Assembly (NCBI GenBank): GCA_003049465.1
Contig: PYSS01000052.1
Location: 62,001-126,000 of the forward strand
From: Magnaporthiopsis rhizophila
Taxonomy: Eukaryota; Ascomycota; Sordariomycetes; Magnaporthales; Magnaporthaceae
Length of the DNA stretch: 64,000 bases
Direction of reading: 5' to 3'
The position numbers and the translations under genes are program-made. A model generated the notes under the pieces. It saw only the letters and a program-made list of their open reading frames with translations. It was not told the DNA's origin and ran no database searches. Of this stretch, positions 18,636 to 29,674 are shown in pieces (position 1 is the first letter of the stretch; the number at the start of each line of letters is the position of its first letter).

Positions 18636-21061
18636 GATGGAGGGTGTACTGCGCAGGGTGATGGATGGACAGGTGACAGGTCCGAAGCGGGGATTCTCTC
18701 AAAGTTCTGGGCGAATCCGAGAAGGCCGCCTGCGGGGCCGCAAAGAGGGAGGAGAAAAGAGCCGTTCCTTCCTCCCCAGTCTCGTCCTGGGCTTTCCGGT
18801 CGGTGCCTGCTAGAACCAAATTCCTGCCGTTTTCCTGAGATTTTTGTCCCAACGACCGAAGGGGCGACTCTGCGTCCAGACTGATGCTCCGGTGAAATCG
18901 CGGTACTAGCCTTGGTCAAAGTGCCAGGGCCAACACTCCACCAGACGTATCTTGGACCACCTAGGCACCTACCTCGAGGCGTATATAACTTCTGCCGTGC
19001 ACGCTCTTGGTATCGCCTTACCTTATATCAACGGCGGCCCGTAGTGACGCTTGGATGCTGGGTCGACTGTCTTTTGGAGATAGTGCTTTTGTACTCGGGT
19101 CCTTTTGACGGGACTATCGATAAAGAGGCTTGAAAAACTACCCGAAGTGTTTACTTGAACGGCTTGACGGCTAAGTCAATACACGCCCTATGGGATATCT
19201 AACCAATGAAGGAAGAGACAAGCTTCATTTTAACATCCCCGTCCGTGGTAATGTAGCAAACCCCTGCGTCCCACCAACCAACCTTGTTTCACCTCTACTT
19301 CACTCGCATCCCGCGGTAACTTGGGGAATATCCCTCATTTCAATGCTTCCGGCGTGGGGCCAGATGCCCGGGATGAAGTTGAAAAAAGCAAAGAAGGTGG
19401 AGCTTGCACGCAGAGTTCGTTGTCATAGTTCCGGTCTAAGCCATTCTCGGACTCACCGGCTTCCAAGGCCCAATCGGGGCCGTTCTTATTGCTACCCGAT
19501 GATGATCAATGTCAGGTGAGCATGTAAAATGTTGAGCAATAACGTAAAATATTTCAAGGGGCAGGAGGATTGTGCCTGCGTTGACCGCAAATGCCGATGG
19601 CTAGGGGGACGCTAATTAGTTGGAGATGCCATTTTCGGAGCGGAAGTCTCAGGACGTCGGTCTTGCTAGCCTAAATATCAGAATCTTCAAGGAGGAGAGG
19701 ATCTATATTCAGCGTGAGTTTACCAGATCATACTACCAAAAGCTCGAACACTGGCCACGTCTCCCCAAGGCGAACCGCGCCCGCCATTCCCGTCGTCCTC
19801 GCCGATTATTCCCTCCACATTTATCTTTACAGCCAGGGGGGAAAAATACGTGGTTTGGGACAGGCAGTAGTTTGTAGCGTGATTTCTTGATGCCATCATT
19901 AATTGCCGCCGTCCCCATAGACAGACCATCCAATCTGATCACCGCGGAATAATTATGACGTCTTTGGATTGTCTGAAACGAACGCCGAAGGTCACGCCTG
20001 ATCGAGTGCGGATGGAGTACTTATGATGTGAGGGAAGGGTGAGTAAGCAGGAGAACGAGGGAAAAGACAATTATGAGAAGGCTTTGGGTGGGTTTATAGA
20101 AGAAAAAAAAAATTGAAAATCCACTTGCAAATCTGTTGCAAGCAGCACGGGATTGGTTGACACTGACCCCTTCTTTAATCAGTGCCTTTGTCGTCTGATT
20201 TTCAAAGCCGCTTAAAGCTAGGTGGACCGACATGTATTTCGTTTAGCTATGAAATGCTTAAATACAAGGATATTAACCTTATAAACATTTTGTATCTCGC
20301 ATTTCAGTACTTCGATAACTGCGCCTCCTTTAAGACTGGGTTAAATCAGCATGTTCCTGCTCTTGTAGAACGGATTCCGTTAGAAAAGAACGGGGACGGA
20401 AAGCGCCACGACGCCTTAGCCCGGAAGAGGCCGCCACAGTCCCGGTACTATCGACCTCTCCGACTCTCCACGGCCAGTTGTGTAAGTGACCGGATTTATA
20501 CTGTTACTTCAAATTTTGCTAAATGAGGTTTGGTGGTGCAACGTTTTGAGAACAGAACGACCGAAGCAGTTGGTTTTCTACATAAAGTTCTGAAATCTGA
20601 ACGGAATCTGGTAAAGTAATAATCGGAAACATCTGGGCGAAAGCCGGAAGGAAGACCCTTTTAAGTACTGTACATCTGGAGCAGGTGACCACAGACAACC
20701 CTTTGTCACACGTGCACCATAAAAGTATGTCTTTGTTGTCCTCAAAGTCTTTCCCCGTTTCCTCCTGAACCCCTTGGTCTGGTGGCCGTTGGTACTTTGC
20801 CGCAGTCTTGCCTTGCCTTGTCTGTTTTAAGGTTACTTACGGAACATTGATTCAAAGGGTTCTTTTTTTTCATGTCAGGACGAGACCCACTTCATCGGCG
20901 ATAACAATCACGACGTTCGAGCCTCGTGATTGCGTCATCTTCGGGATTCATTTCTCGACACGGTGAACCGGATCGACTTTTCTCAATTGGCTGCTTGTTC
21001 CTTTACACCAGCGCGTATACGTTCATCTTTATATCATTTCTTTGGGCCCATTGACACGAAA
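18636..21061. other. Intergenic, divergent promoters, no gene seen
   Basis: About 2.4 kb between the acyltransferase (-) and the dioxygenase (+). The part from about 19130 to 20650 is visibly more AT-rich than the flanking genes and has no frame with coding character. No tRNA or 5S rRNA motif found. Confidence 0.5.
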
Positions 21062-22296
21062 ATGGTGGCCCATGGCTTCAATGCGATTCCGCAGCTCGAT
21101 CTCTCGCTGGCCGATGACGCGGTGCGGAAGCCCGAGCTGCTCCAACAACTCCGCCACGCGCTCACAGACGTCGGGTTTCTGTACATCAAGAACCACGGAG
21201 TTCCCGAAAAGGTCATCGCCGATCTGGTGACCGTGGCTCTCCCGGCCATCCCAGGCCTGTCCGCCGAGACCAAAGCCGAGATCTCGCTCGAGCGTTCCCC
21301 GCACTTCCTCGGCTACAGCGCTGTCGGGTCCGAGACCACGGCCGGGCTGAGCGACCACCGCGAGCAGATCGAGTTCGCCACAGAGCTGCCTGCCAGATGG
21401 AGCCCGGGTAGGCCGCTCTACGGACGCTTGATTGGGCCGAACCAGGTGAGCGTGGAGTGATGGGGTGGCTACCTACCTACCTAGGTACCTGTGGTGATTG
21501 TACCTAGCTATGAAGGCGTGGTGTGAAAGAGTTAGATTAACTGGATGGGCCCAAATCCGAGCCCCAGTGGCCATCGTCGAACCCCGAGCTTAGGCCGGTG
21601 GTCGAGACATATATCCGTCACCTCACCCTTCTCGGCGATAGGTTCTTACGGCTCGTCGCCGATGCGCTTTCTCTCCCTACTGCCACGTTCCTCCCTTTCC
21701 TTTCTGACCAGCACCGTCTCAAGCTGGTGCGCTACCCGGGGTTAGATGCGGATGGGCCGGAGCAAACGGAGCCCATCCAGGGGGTGGGTCCGCACAAGGA
21801 CTCGTCGGGCTGGTGGACGTTCCTCCTTCAGGCGTCGCCACCGGGCGTGGGCGGGTTGCAGGCGCTCAACCGGCGGGGGGAATGGATCGACGTGCCCAGC
21901 GTCCCCGGGACGTTTGTCGTCAACATCGGCCAGGCCTTCGAGGTGGTGACGCACGGCGTCTGCCCAGCCACGACGCACCGCGTGGTCCGGCGGCCCGGCC
22001 GGGAGCAGCGCGAGGACAGGTACAGCGTGCCCTTTTTCCAGGGCGTGCGGCTTGATCTCACCAAGGGGGAAGCACTGGGTGGGCTGCGCGAGTACTTTGG
22101 CGGCGGTGGCGGCGTGTTGGTTGGTGGTGGTGGCGGGGTCCACGAGCCCAGCGCGGGACAGGAGATCGATTTGGCCTTACTCCGTGGCAAGTATGACACC
22201 TGGGGCGAGAGCCAGCTGCGGACGAAGGTGCGGAGTCACAGGGATGTCGGGCGGAGGTTTTACCCCGAGGTATGCGAGGCTTATCTCAAAGATTAG
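21062..22296 (+). CDS. 2-oxoglutarate/Fe(II)-dependent dioxygenase (isopenicillin-N-synthase-like)
   Basis: Two exons (21062-21445 and 21568-22296; 122-nt intron with GATTAACT branch-like site) encode 370 residues. The N-terminus (IPQLDLSL, then VGFLYIKNHGVPE) is the DIOX_N region. The C-terminal 2OG-FeII domain supplies the iron triad H204-x-D206 (GPHKDSS) and H265 (TTHRVV), and RxS at R279-S281 for 2-oxoglutarate. All catalytic residues are present, so an active soluble oxygenase is expected; the substrate is unknown. The frame stays open upstream to 20930 but without an ATG, so 21062 is preferred. A Gly-rich loop (GGGGGVLVGGGGG) near residue 305 is unusual for the family. No biosynthetic partner other than the acyltransferase lies nearby. 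Confidence 0.88.
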
Positions 22297-22946
22297 GCTG
22301 TAGGTATTAGGTTGCAGCCTGGTGTTCCATCATGGCGGCACTTTGAGATGCCGAGGGCCGGTCCTGATTCGGCCTATGTAAATAGGGATGCGCAAGTGTG
22401 GTCCATAGCAAAATTCCATGACCGGGTGCTTGGGACGAGGTGGTGCCTCGGGCAATCGGCGCTGATGAAGGATTCAAGTCCTGACGTCACGCATCCGTAG
22501 CCGCATCGCATCCCGACGCCCCGATGGCGACGACTCGATTACCTAGAAGCGATCGGTCTCAGGCCGAAACATTAGGGCGAATTGTGCGATCGCCATTGGG
22601 CAGTTTTCTTCGATCTGACGTCCCATTGATGGACATGAAGATCGGGGCCGTCGCTGTTTGTTTGCGAGATGTTTGTAGTGAACACCACCCGCAACACATT
22701 TCCCTACCAAATTCCTATCACTTCCACCAAAAGCTGCCAAGAGCCTCCGCGGTCACCATGACAGCATCAGCATATCCCCAAGTCGCATTTGCGTTTTCGG
22801 GGGTTAGAAGTACCTGACGATGACGATTACATCCAGCTGAACAGGGGGAAACGGAATGGACGTCAAAAGTAGACCTGCTCGACTATATAAAGCTGCTCGA
22901 ATCGTTCTTTCTCGAGAGGGACATCTACAGCTCCTCATCGCAAACA
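22297..22946. other. Intergenic upstream of small mitochondrial-type gene
   Basis: No coding frame supported apart from the promoter element noted separately. Confidence 0.55.
22884..22891 (+). promoter_or_regulatory. TATA box candidate
   Basis: TATATAAA lies 63 bases before the ATG at 22947, a sensible distance for a short 5' UTR. Position is the only evidence. Confidence 0.45.
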
Positions 22947-23386
22947 ATGCTTTCTTTGAGTACCGCATTCCGATTTTCCATCAAGAAAACACCGCTCGCC
23001 ACCTTCCGTCGCCCGCTGTCCACCACCGTCGCAAGAATGTCTGACTCCAACCGCTCCCATGCTACCGGCGGCGCCGACAACTCAGCGGTCCCGCACAAGG
23101 TCCAGGAGAAGGCTCCCAAGGACGTCGAGCAGGCGCTGCCCGACTCTGTGAGTTACCATGGTTGTTTCATAGGCGTAGAGGAAAAAAAAATAGAGTTGCT
23201 CACATGAGGCTCCCCGTCCTCCAGGTCCACCCCACCGGCAAGGAGCCCGGTCAGTCGACCAACAAGACGCACACGCTGGACGATGGCAACGACTCCATCG
23301 TGCCCAAGAAGATCCAGGAGAAGCTCCCCGAGAGCGTCGAGCGCGCTGTGCCCAATGTCATTCACAACACTGGCGACAAACACTAA
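22947..23386 (+). CDS. Small protein with an internal repeat, probably mitochondrial; function unknown
   Basis: Two exons (22947-23147, 23225-23386; 77-nt GTGAGT...CAG intron) encode 120 residues. Residues 1-30 are rich in Arg/Lys, Ser and hydrophobics with no acidic residue, like a mitochondrial presequence; FRRPLSTTVAR resembles a processing site. The mature part has two copies of a roughly 30-residue unit with shared pattern S-x-VP-x-K-x-QEK-x-P-x-x-VE-x-A-x-P, each ending H-x-TG; the intron falls inside the first copy. A second in-frame Met at residue 31 (MSDSNRS) could give a cytosolic form. Highly charged, no hydrophobic core, so likely disordered. I do not recognise a named family. Confidence 0.75.
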
Positions 23387-23659
23387 GTGGAGAAGCATGA
23401 GGCTAGAATCTCGAGTGGCTGCATGCTGTTCTAAAGAAATATTAGCTTTGTGCAAGTAGAGAAGGGGTATGTAAGGGTCAGTCAGGGGAGACAATAGACT
23501 GCTTTAAATCAACATAAATGCCCCGAAATATGATTATAGGTAGTTTCTATTCTGGGATTAATTAATGCCCGAAGCATGCTTTCGCATATGTAAACTGTTT
23601 GCCCACAAAGTACCCGTCCATGGTTTGTCCGTACGTGTCCATGTTTTCGTTCTGGCGGC

Positions 23660-24551
23660 TCAGGAACACGTGCCGGTGACGGTTTTCGTGGCCAAGGCAG
23701 CCCATTCCTTGTATTTGGGGCTGACGGCGCCGGCGTATTCGGCAAAGTACTGTGCGAAGCCGTTGTCGTGGAACGTGAAGCCTATCTTGTCGGGGCACCC
23801 TCCCGGCTGCGGTGCGATTTTGGACTGCGCGTAGCCCAGGGTGGCGTACTGGTCCGGGTTGCTGGTGCTCAGGAAGCCAGGTTCGTACCCCTCCTCCTGC
23901 CACCAGAGACAGTCCCGGCAGCGGAAGATGACCTCGTAATTGGTGGCGTTGACGGCGGATCGGATCTGGATGACGGTCGAGTTGCCCGAGTAGGGGGCCG
24001 GCATGTAGTAGCCGCTCGCGTACCGGAACGAGGTCAGCACCTCCCCGCCGTGCGGCCAGGCCACCAGCAGCAGGTCGTCCACCATGTGGCCGGCGTGGGC
24101 GACGCCGCACCAGCCCGACTCGTCGGGGGAGGCCTTGGAGCATTGCTGTAGGTGTTGTTGCATGCCTGATCAGCAAATACCGGGCGGATGGAGTGAGTTG
24201 TATTGTCGGGTATTCTTTTCTTCTTGTATTAATTACCAGGAACCCAATGTACTCCTTGGAGTCTGTCTCCAGCGCATCCTCCGGGAGCGCGATGCCAAAG
24301 GTGTACGTCCCAATGCCGCCCTCGCCGGTATACGGCGACCAGGTTAGGAAGTGAATTCCGGTCTCCTGGTCCGTGTACTCCGCCGGAACCATTTCTGGAT
24401 ACTGGGCCAGGGCATGGCCGAAGACTGCGTCGAGCACGTCGCCATCAGGATCACACCAATAGGCAATGGTTTGGATGGAGTGTTGGTGTCAGCCGAGCGA
24501 GTACTCACGCAAGAAGCCAACAACCGTTCGGAAAAAGTTTTTAGAGTTCAT
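23660..24551 (-). CDS. Secreted stand-alone AA8 cytochrome (cellobiose-dehydrogenase cytochrome-like)
   Basis: Three exons on the minus strand: 24551-24509, 24424-24237, 24145-23660, giving 238 residues. The first exon is only 43 nt. I chose it because it supplies an ATG and, joined through the GTGAGT donor, produces a signal peptide (MNSKNFFRTVV... ending GHALAQ) directly before YPEMVPAEY. The mature chain resembles the heme b cytochrome (DOMON-like) domain of cellobiose dehydrogenase: TYTFGIALP, YIGFL, GWCGVAHAGHM, LLLVAWPHGG, FRYASGYYMP and FRCRDCLWW are visible. Family members pass electrons to lytic polysaccharide monooxygenases or reduce iron outside the cell. There is no flavin dehydrogenase domain, CBM or membrane anchor, so a partner must supply electrons. 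The Met of GHM is a plausible axial heme ligand, not proven. The gene converges with the upstream small gene. Confidence 0.82.
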
Positions 24552-24909
24552 GTCTGATTGCTCGTCCCAAGGGGAAAAAAATCGGTGACGTTGAGGCGGA
24601 AATTTCCCAACCGTTATCTCAATCGAATATCATTGGGCTCAAGCACCGAACCTTCCAATCTTTTTATGCACAATGGGTTTCCATCCCGACCGCGGGGCAC
24701 GATGCCGTATTCAATACACAGCCGGGGCCAAGATGGTGACGACCACTATGGCTAAATCGCAACGGCCCTCCTGCCGCCTGCCTCCCCATATTGGCCCAGC
24801 CGTCGACCAAATTGCCAGATGTGACCGCGAGATCGTGGACGAATGCCAGTTGGCCTTTTTCAATTTGCGTTTGCCTGGTTCGCTCCGCGTTTACCGCCCC
24901 ATCAAGACG

Positions 24910-24954
<45 letters not shown>

Positions 24955-24955
24955 N

Positions 24956-24990
<35 letters not shown>
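24910..24990. repeat. Poly-A run with single N at 24955
   Basis: A run on both sides of one N, about 80 bases in all. Confidence 0.9.
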
Positions 24991-24991
<1 letters not shown>

Positions 24992-25428
24992 GAGCGTCGT
25001 CATAGGTAGGTCACATAGCAAAGAGCCTTCCGAGGCACAGGCGGCTCTGCTAGCCTTTCCGGACCGGCCGACCATCGCTTTTCACAGCAGTAGCGCCCGG
25101 AGCACGGAACGGCCAACTCCGGACCTGGGGGACTGATGGTCGTGTCGCAGGCCTGGGTAAACAGGGGAGAACATCAAACAACCTGCTACCCAGGTAGGAA
25201 CCTAGGTATCTAGGTAGCTGATAGCCGAGTCCGCCTCCCAGCATTTTCGCCTCCCTTTCCCCTGCATCGCCATCCGTGCCCCCTTTTAACCAACAGCCGA
25301 CTACCAAAAAAGAACAAAGCTTGGCTATAAAAAGGTCGGTCCAAGCGCCCCGTTAGTTTTTGGGTACTTGTGGTACGCATGAAGTTAGGCCGCGATCCTT
25401 GCTTGTCTGCTGCGGTTGCCGTTCCCGA

Positions 25429-25829
25429 CGACAACCTCCGTATTTGGACCGCCCCCGTCCCGTGAAAGGACCCCTCACGCGCTCAATCGGGTCAGGCCCG
25501 CCCACACCAAATCGCCCTAACACATTTACGTACATACAATTGTTTAATCAACTGCACAATAACAATTACGGCACCCAAAAAGTCACGCCTCCCAAAGCTG
25601 GCCTCCGTCCGGCGTGAACGCATTCTAAAGCCTGCAATTAAAAGCGCCGGCTCAATAATCCCTAGGGGGGCTTTTAACAGCCCGAACGCCGCATAGGAAT
25701 CCCGTCGGTGCTGCCGGCCTTGGGTTGGGATTTGGTGGCCAAGTCACGGCCTGGCGCGTACAGCTACCTGATTGGGCGCGTGAGGGACCCCTTCACGGGA
25801 CAGGGGCGATCCCCATATGGAGGTTGCCG
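25429..25829. repeat. Imperfect inverted repeat, MITE-like or hairpin structure
   Basis: Arm 25429-25488 matches the reverse complement of 25770-25829 at about 50 of 60 positions, separated by 281 nt. The shared core contains GTCCCGTGAA and CCCTCACGCGC. Most mismatches are transitions. A weaker match continues inward (CCAAATC on both sides). No transposase frame is present, so this would be a non-autonomous or decayed element if mobile. Confidence 0.6.
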
Positions 25830-26310
25830 AGGAAGGGAGTCTGTTTTCTGGAACACTTCCGTCCACCTTCTTCGTCAAGATGCCTGCAAATTGCAGGCGG
25901 CGGTCCGTTTTATTTCCCGATTTGGCCTAGAACCCGATCCCTTTTTTTTCCAAGCGAGCACGATCCATTTTTTGCTCCTGTGGTCGGACGAGACAGAAAG
26001 TCTGCCACAGCACGTCAACCCCGGATCTGGGGGCCAGGGCATGACGTTTGTCGGAGTTTTTATGGGGCTACTCGGGCTGGCCGCTGCTTGAGCCTTGTCG
26101 TTTCCCGCCAATGGCGCTGCGTTCGATGGTCATCGTCAAAAAAGCACCGAGGCTCGAAGCGAGTCAATGGAGGACACTGGGGAGACACAGCCGCGAAATG
26201 GAAACAGAGGGTCTGGCCAGGGATCCAGGGACTAACTCTCAAGCGAGGACGAGATGTTAAGGAGCTGGGGATGGGGGATCATCGGTGTGCTTCAGGGCGT
26301 GCCTGTTAGG

Positions 26311-26318
26311 ATATATAA
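26311..26318 (+). promoter_or_regulatory. TATA-like element upstream of the peroxidase gene
   Basis: ATATATAA about 220 bases before the ATG at 26537, followed by a pyrimidine-rich leader. Assignment is by position. Confidence 0.3.
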
Positions 26319-26536
26319 TGTCGAGCTGCCCCCGGCGCTTTGAGTCCAGAAAGTCTTTGGAAGGCATCCGGCTTCATCGGTTTTCCTTCACTCCTTCCTT
26401 GACTTTGCCTTTCTTTTCGTCTTGGCTACCTCGCCTCACTCCAGTCACTCTCTCTCGAGACTATTCGACGACTTTCTTTATCGAGCCAGATACACTCTTT
26501 CGGTCTTCCACCACCCAACAGTACCAACTCGTCAAC

Positions 26537-27268
26537 ATGCTTCCCACCGTCACCTTCTTTGTCGCCCTCCTCTCGGCCGTCTCGGCCGCCCCGGCCACCC
26601 CGGCCGATACTCAGCACGCTTTCAAGGCTCCGGGCACCAATGACCTGCGCAGCCCCTGCCCCATGCTCAACGCACTCGCCAACCACGGCTTCCTGCCGCG
26701 CGACGGCCGCAACGTCTCCATGGAGCAGCTGATAGCTGGCTTCAAGGAGGGCACCAACCTCGACCCCGCCGCCACCCAGCTCGTCGCCAAAGTGGGCATG
26801 GGTGCCTCCACCACTGGCTACAAGGACACCATCAACCTGTCGGACTTCGACAACCACAACGGCTTCATCGAGCACGACGGCTCGCTGTCGCGCAACGACT
26901 TCGCCCTGGGCGACAACCACAGCTTCAACAAGACCATCTTCGCCCAGACGGCCTCCTTCTGGACCACGGACAAGATCACCATCGCCCAGCAGGCCAAGGC
27001 CCGCCTGGCCCGCATCGCCACTGCCAAGGCCAGCAACCCCAAGTTCTCCATGACCGAGCAGCAGGTCAAGGGCTCTCTTCTCGAGAACGCCCTGATCCTG
27101 ATGCTCTTTGGCGACGGCCTGAACGGCAACGCCGACAAGAAGCAGGTCATCAGCTGGTTCGAGACCGAGAAGATTCCCTACGAGCTCGGCTTCAAGAAGC
27201 CCGCCAGCCCCATCACAGTCCAGATGGCCTTGGGGATGGTTCAGAAGCTTGCCGCGGCTTCCAAGTAA
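26537..27268 (+). CDS. Secreted heme-thiolate peroxidase (chloroperoxidase / short unspecific peroxygenase family)
   Basis: Intronless, 243 residues. A signal peptide (MLPTVTFFVALLSAVSAAPA) precedes the catalytic domain. The proximal PCP motif is at residues 40-42 (SPCPMLNALANHG), whose Cys41 ligates heme. The acid-base and Mg-site motif EHD is at 112-114 (IEHDGSLSRND). Family enzymes use hydrogen peroxide to oxidise, halogenate or hydroxylate organic compounds. The size matches the short members. Sequons such as NVS, NHS and NKT suggest N-glycosylation. The frame is open upstream, but the ATG at 26537 is favoured by the signal peptide. It lies about 2 kb from the AA8 cytochrome, which faces the other way; a functional link is only a guess. 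Confidence 0.9.
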   Translation: MLPTVTFFVALLSAVSAAPATPADTQHAFKAPGTNDLRSPCPMLNALANHGFLPRDGRNVSMEQLIAGFKEGTNLDPAATQLVAKVGMGASTTGYKDTINLSDFDNHNGFIEHDGSLSRNDFALGDNHSFNKTIFAQTASFWTTDKITIAQQAKARLARIATAKASNPKFSMTEQQVKGSLLENALILMLFGDGLNGNADKKQVISWFETEKIPYELGFKKPASPITVQMALGMVQKLAAASK

Positions 27269-29600
27269 AACACCATCTTTTGCTGGCTGATGTACAGACC
27301 CTGGTTGGAAATTCTTTTCGGTACAATAGACGATTTCGCTTTGTCAATGGGTTTTGCTTTTTGGGGGTGCTGCGAAGGGTTAGACAACAAGGAATCAATT
27401 CATTCATGTTGTTTCAACAATGCCCCAGACATGTCCTTGACTTCGTGACAGCGTGCCATAAAGTGCATGGTAGCTTCCACCTAGAAATCGACAGCGATGC
27501 CTGCCCGGGCCATCCCGACCCCAACGGTTCGTTCTTCATTTGCGGGTTTCAAAATAGAATCATCGTGCCAGAGAGCGTACCTAGGTAGATGTCAGTCAAA
27601 ATGTCCATTGTGGAAAGCTCCCAGGACATGAATCCATTCCTGTTGTCTTTTCATTATGACCCATAGCCAGTTTGCTGGACCCGCTGCGAGCACTTTGAAG
27701 CTCTGCGGAACATGTATAGACGACCTCTCAGACGCCGAATACCGTCTGCAGACCGCCAAAGACAGGGCCTAGGACCTGAGACTCCGCACTGGCGCCATCG
27801 GCAGGTTATCGACTCTTCTGCTCCTGGCAGCCGGTGGATATGGATCAGGTGAGGCGCATGCAATCCTCGCTCGTTTCGGCCTCATGCTGTGCTGGGAGCG
27901 GAGTGAGGTGTCTACCAATCCCGATAATGGTGATTTTCATGAAGCACAGCCCAGGAGCGTAGCAGAAAGTAGGGTGCTCGATGTGTAACTCGGGCGTGTC
28001 GGTACAGTCGAAAATGGAAAGGCCCCAAGGCGGCTGCACCCGCCTGCCCCGAGAATCTGGAGTGATGGATGCATTGGCGGCTGCGACCCCGGATTTCGTT
28101 TTCAACACTGCGACAGGGACCACGACTCGCGCGCGACATGGGCATAACACCGCACACAGCGCTGCATAAAGTGCGGAATTGCCGCTGCCCCTCCCCCCTG
28201 GATGTCAGCCCATAGCCGCACATGGCGACAGGGGCAGGGGCCTTATCCGACCTGGAACCCTAGAACCGCCATCGCCAGCAGCATCGCCGCTCAGGAACTT
28301 TGGTTCACGCCGAGGCCCGTCTGTCAGGCCACCTTGCTCACATACTCGCGAACACAGCCGCCTTCGACCATGCGTGACGGGCGTTGCATCACCTCGCCGC
28401 CACCTGCTGTGGTGTCTCGCATCCTATCGAAACCAGGTGCGCCAGACACGGCCTACAAAGTCCAGGCTTGGCCGTTACAAACGCGGCCGCGCTGTACAGG
28501 CATGTGGTCTTACCGCGGTACATGGCCCGAAGCGCCGTCGAGATGCCGTACACTTGATGACGACGGCAGGACGGCGAAATTGCTAACACAGGAAATTTGC
28601 AGTGGGTGTGGTAAGATGGCGCGGTGTGAAAGCTTCCGAGGCTGCTTCGGTGAGCTGGTCGGCCCGGACGAGAGAATTTCTAAACGCCGGCCGAGCCCCG
28701 CTTAGCGTCGAGACCTAACTGCGCTCAAATCTCGGTTCGTCATCGGATGGCGACATCGTCCTCGCCACGGGTCGGTGTTGATATCGTCGTCGGCTCGGGG
28801 TACTCCTCCAATTCCTCGTCAGGATGGATACACACCCGGAAAGACCGGAGATCCTGGCCGTGGGGGATCGGCAGTGAGCTGCTGAAGCTTCGCGTTGCAG
28901 CTTGGCAAACCGTATACACGCAGCCAATACCGGAGGGTTTGGTCAGAGTAGCGGGAACCTATAGGAGGATATGACAAACCCTCCGTTCCGATTTCGAAGC
29001 GGTGTGCTGTCTGTCGGCCGACTCTATACGCCTGAACGCTACCGATGTATACTTCGTAGTCGCTGGATAAAAAACAAATGAACACGGGCACGGGCGCGGG
29101 GCCAGTATGTAGAATCAAGCTTTTGACCTGCGTCTGAGCAGAAGCTCAAAATCCACCAGGCATCACAACCTCGCAGAGGCTCGGATGCGTAGCCGACGGC
29201 GGCATCAGACTGGGACGCCCCAGTCTCATGTTCGGCATCCGATGGAGCTCGGGTGAATCGACATGCCGTGCCATGTCGACATGGTGCTTGTCACCCTCAA
29301 AACCAACAGCCAATTTCCTTGTCCGGTCTAGGTCCCGGGGTGTTTGGGTGCCTTGGCGTTCCCGCCGCCCCCGGGTCTACCTACGCAACCATTCCCTGCC
29401 TTATTCTATTCTCCATTGTCCCGTATCGCGCGGTGTCGGAATGTCTCGGTTACGGAAAAAGCATATCAGGAGAGTCGAGGGTACGAAGAGTATGGAGAGG
29501 TGATGGAAGGTGTTCGAGGACACGATTCGTCACCGCGCAGCCGACGACCCGTCAGTGCCGATTCTTGGGCATCCTCGCCCAGGCGCTATTGGTGGCTGCG

Positions 29601-29634
<34 letters not shown>

Positions 29635-29643
29635 NNNNNNNNN

Positions 29644-29674
<31 letters not shown>

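Larger units (their letters stand above)
24552..26536. other. Intergenic with N gap and inverted repeat
   Basis: Contains the poly-A/N tract (24910-24990), a pair of inverted 60-nt arms (listed separately) and a TATA-like ATATATAA at 26311-26318 that may serve the peroxidase gene. No gene supported. Confidence 0.55.

Noticed and set aside
3832..22296. Secondary-metabolite cluster made of NRPS, acyltransferase and dioxygenase
   Set aside because: The NRPS is catalytically dead, a housekeeping methyltransferase and a tRNA lie between, and no transporter or regulator is present.
22460..22500. tRNA B-box-like GATTCAAGTCC
   Set aside because: No flanking stem pairing and no A box at the right distance.
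27845..28150. Possible small secreted protein on the minus strand
   Set aside because: Some coding-like codons, but no ATG in frame, no signal peptide and no consistent intron.
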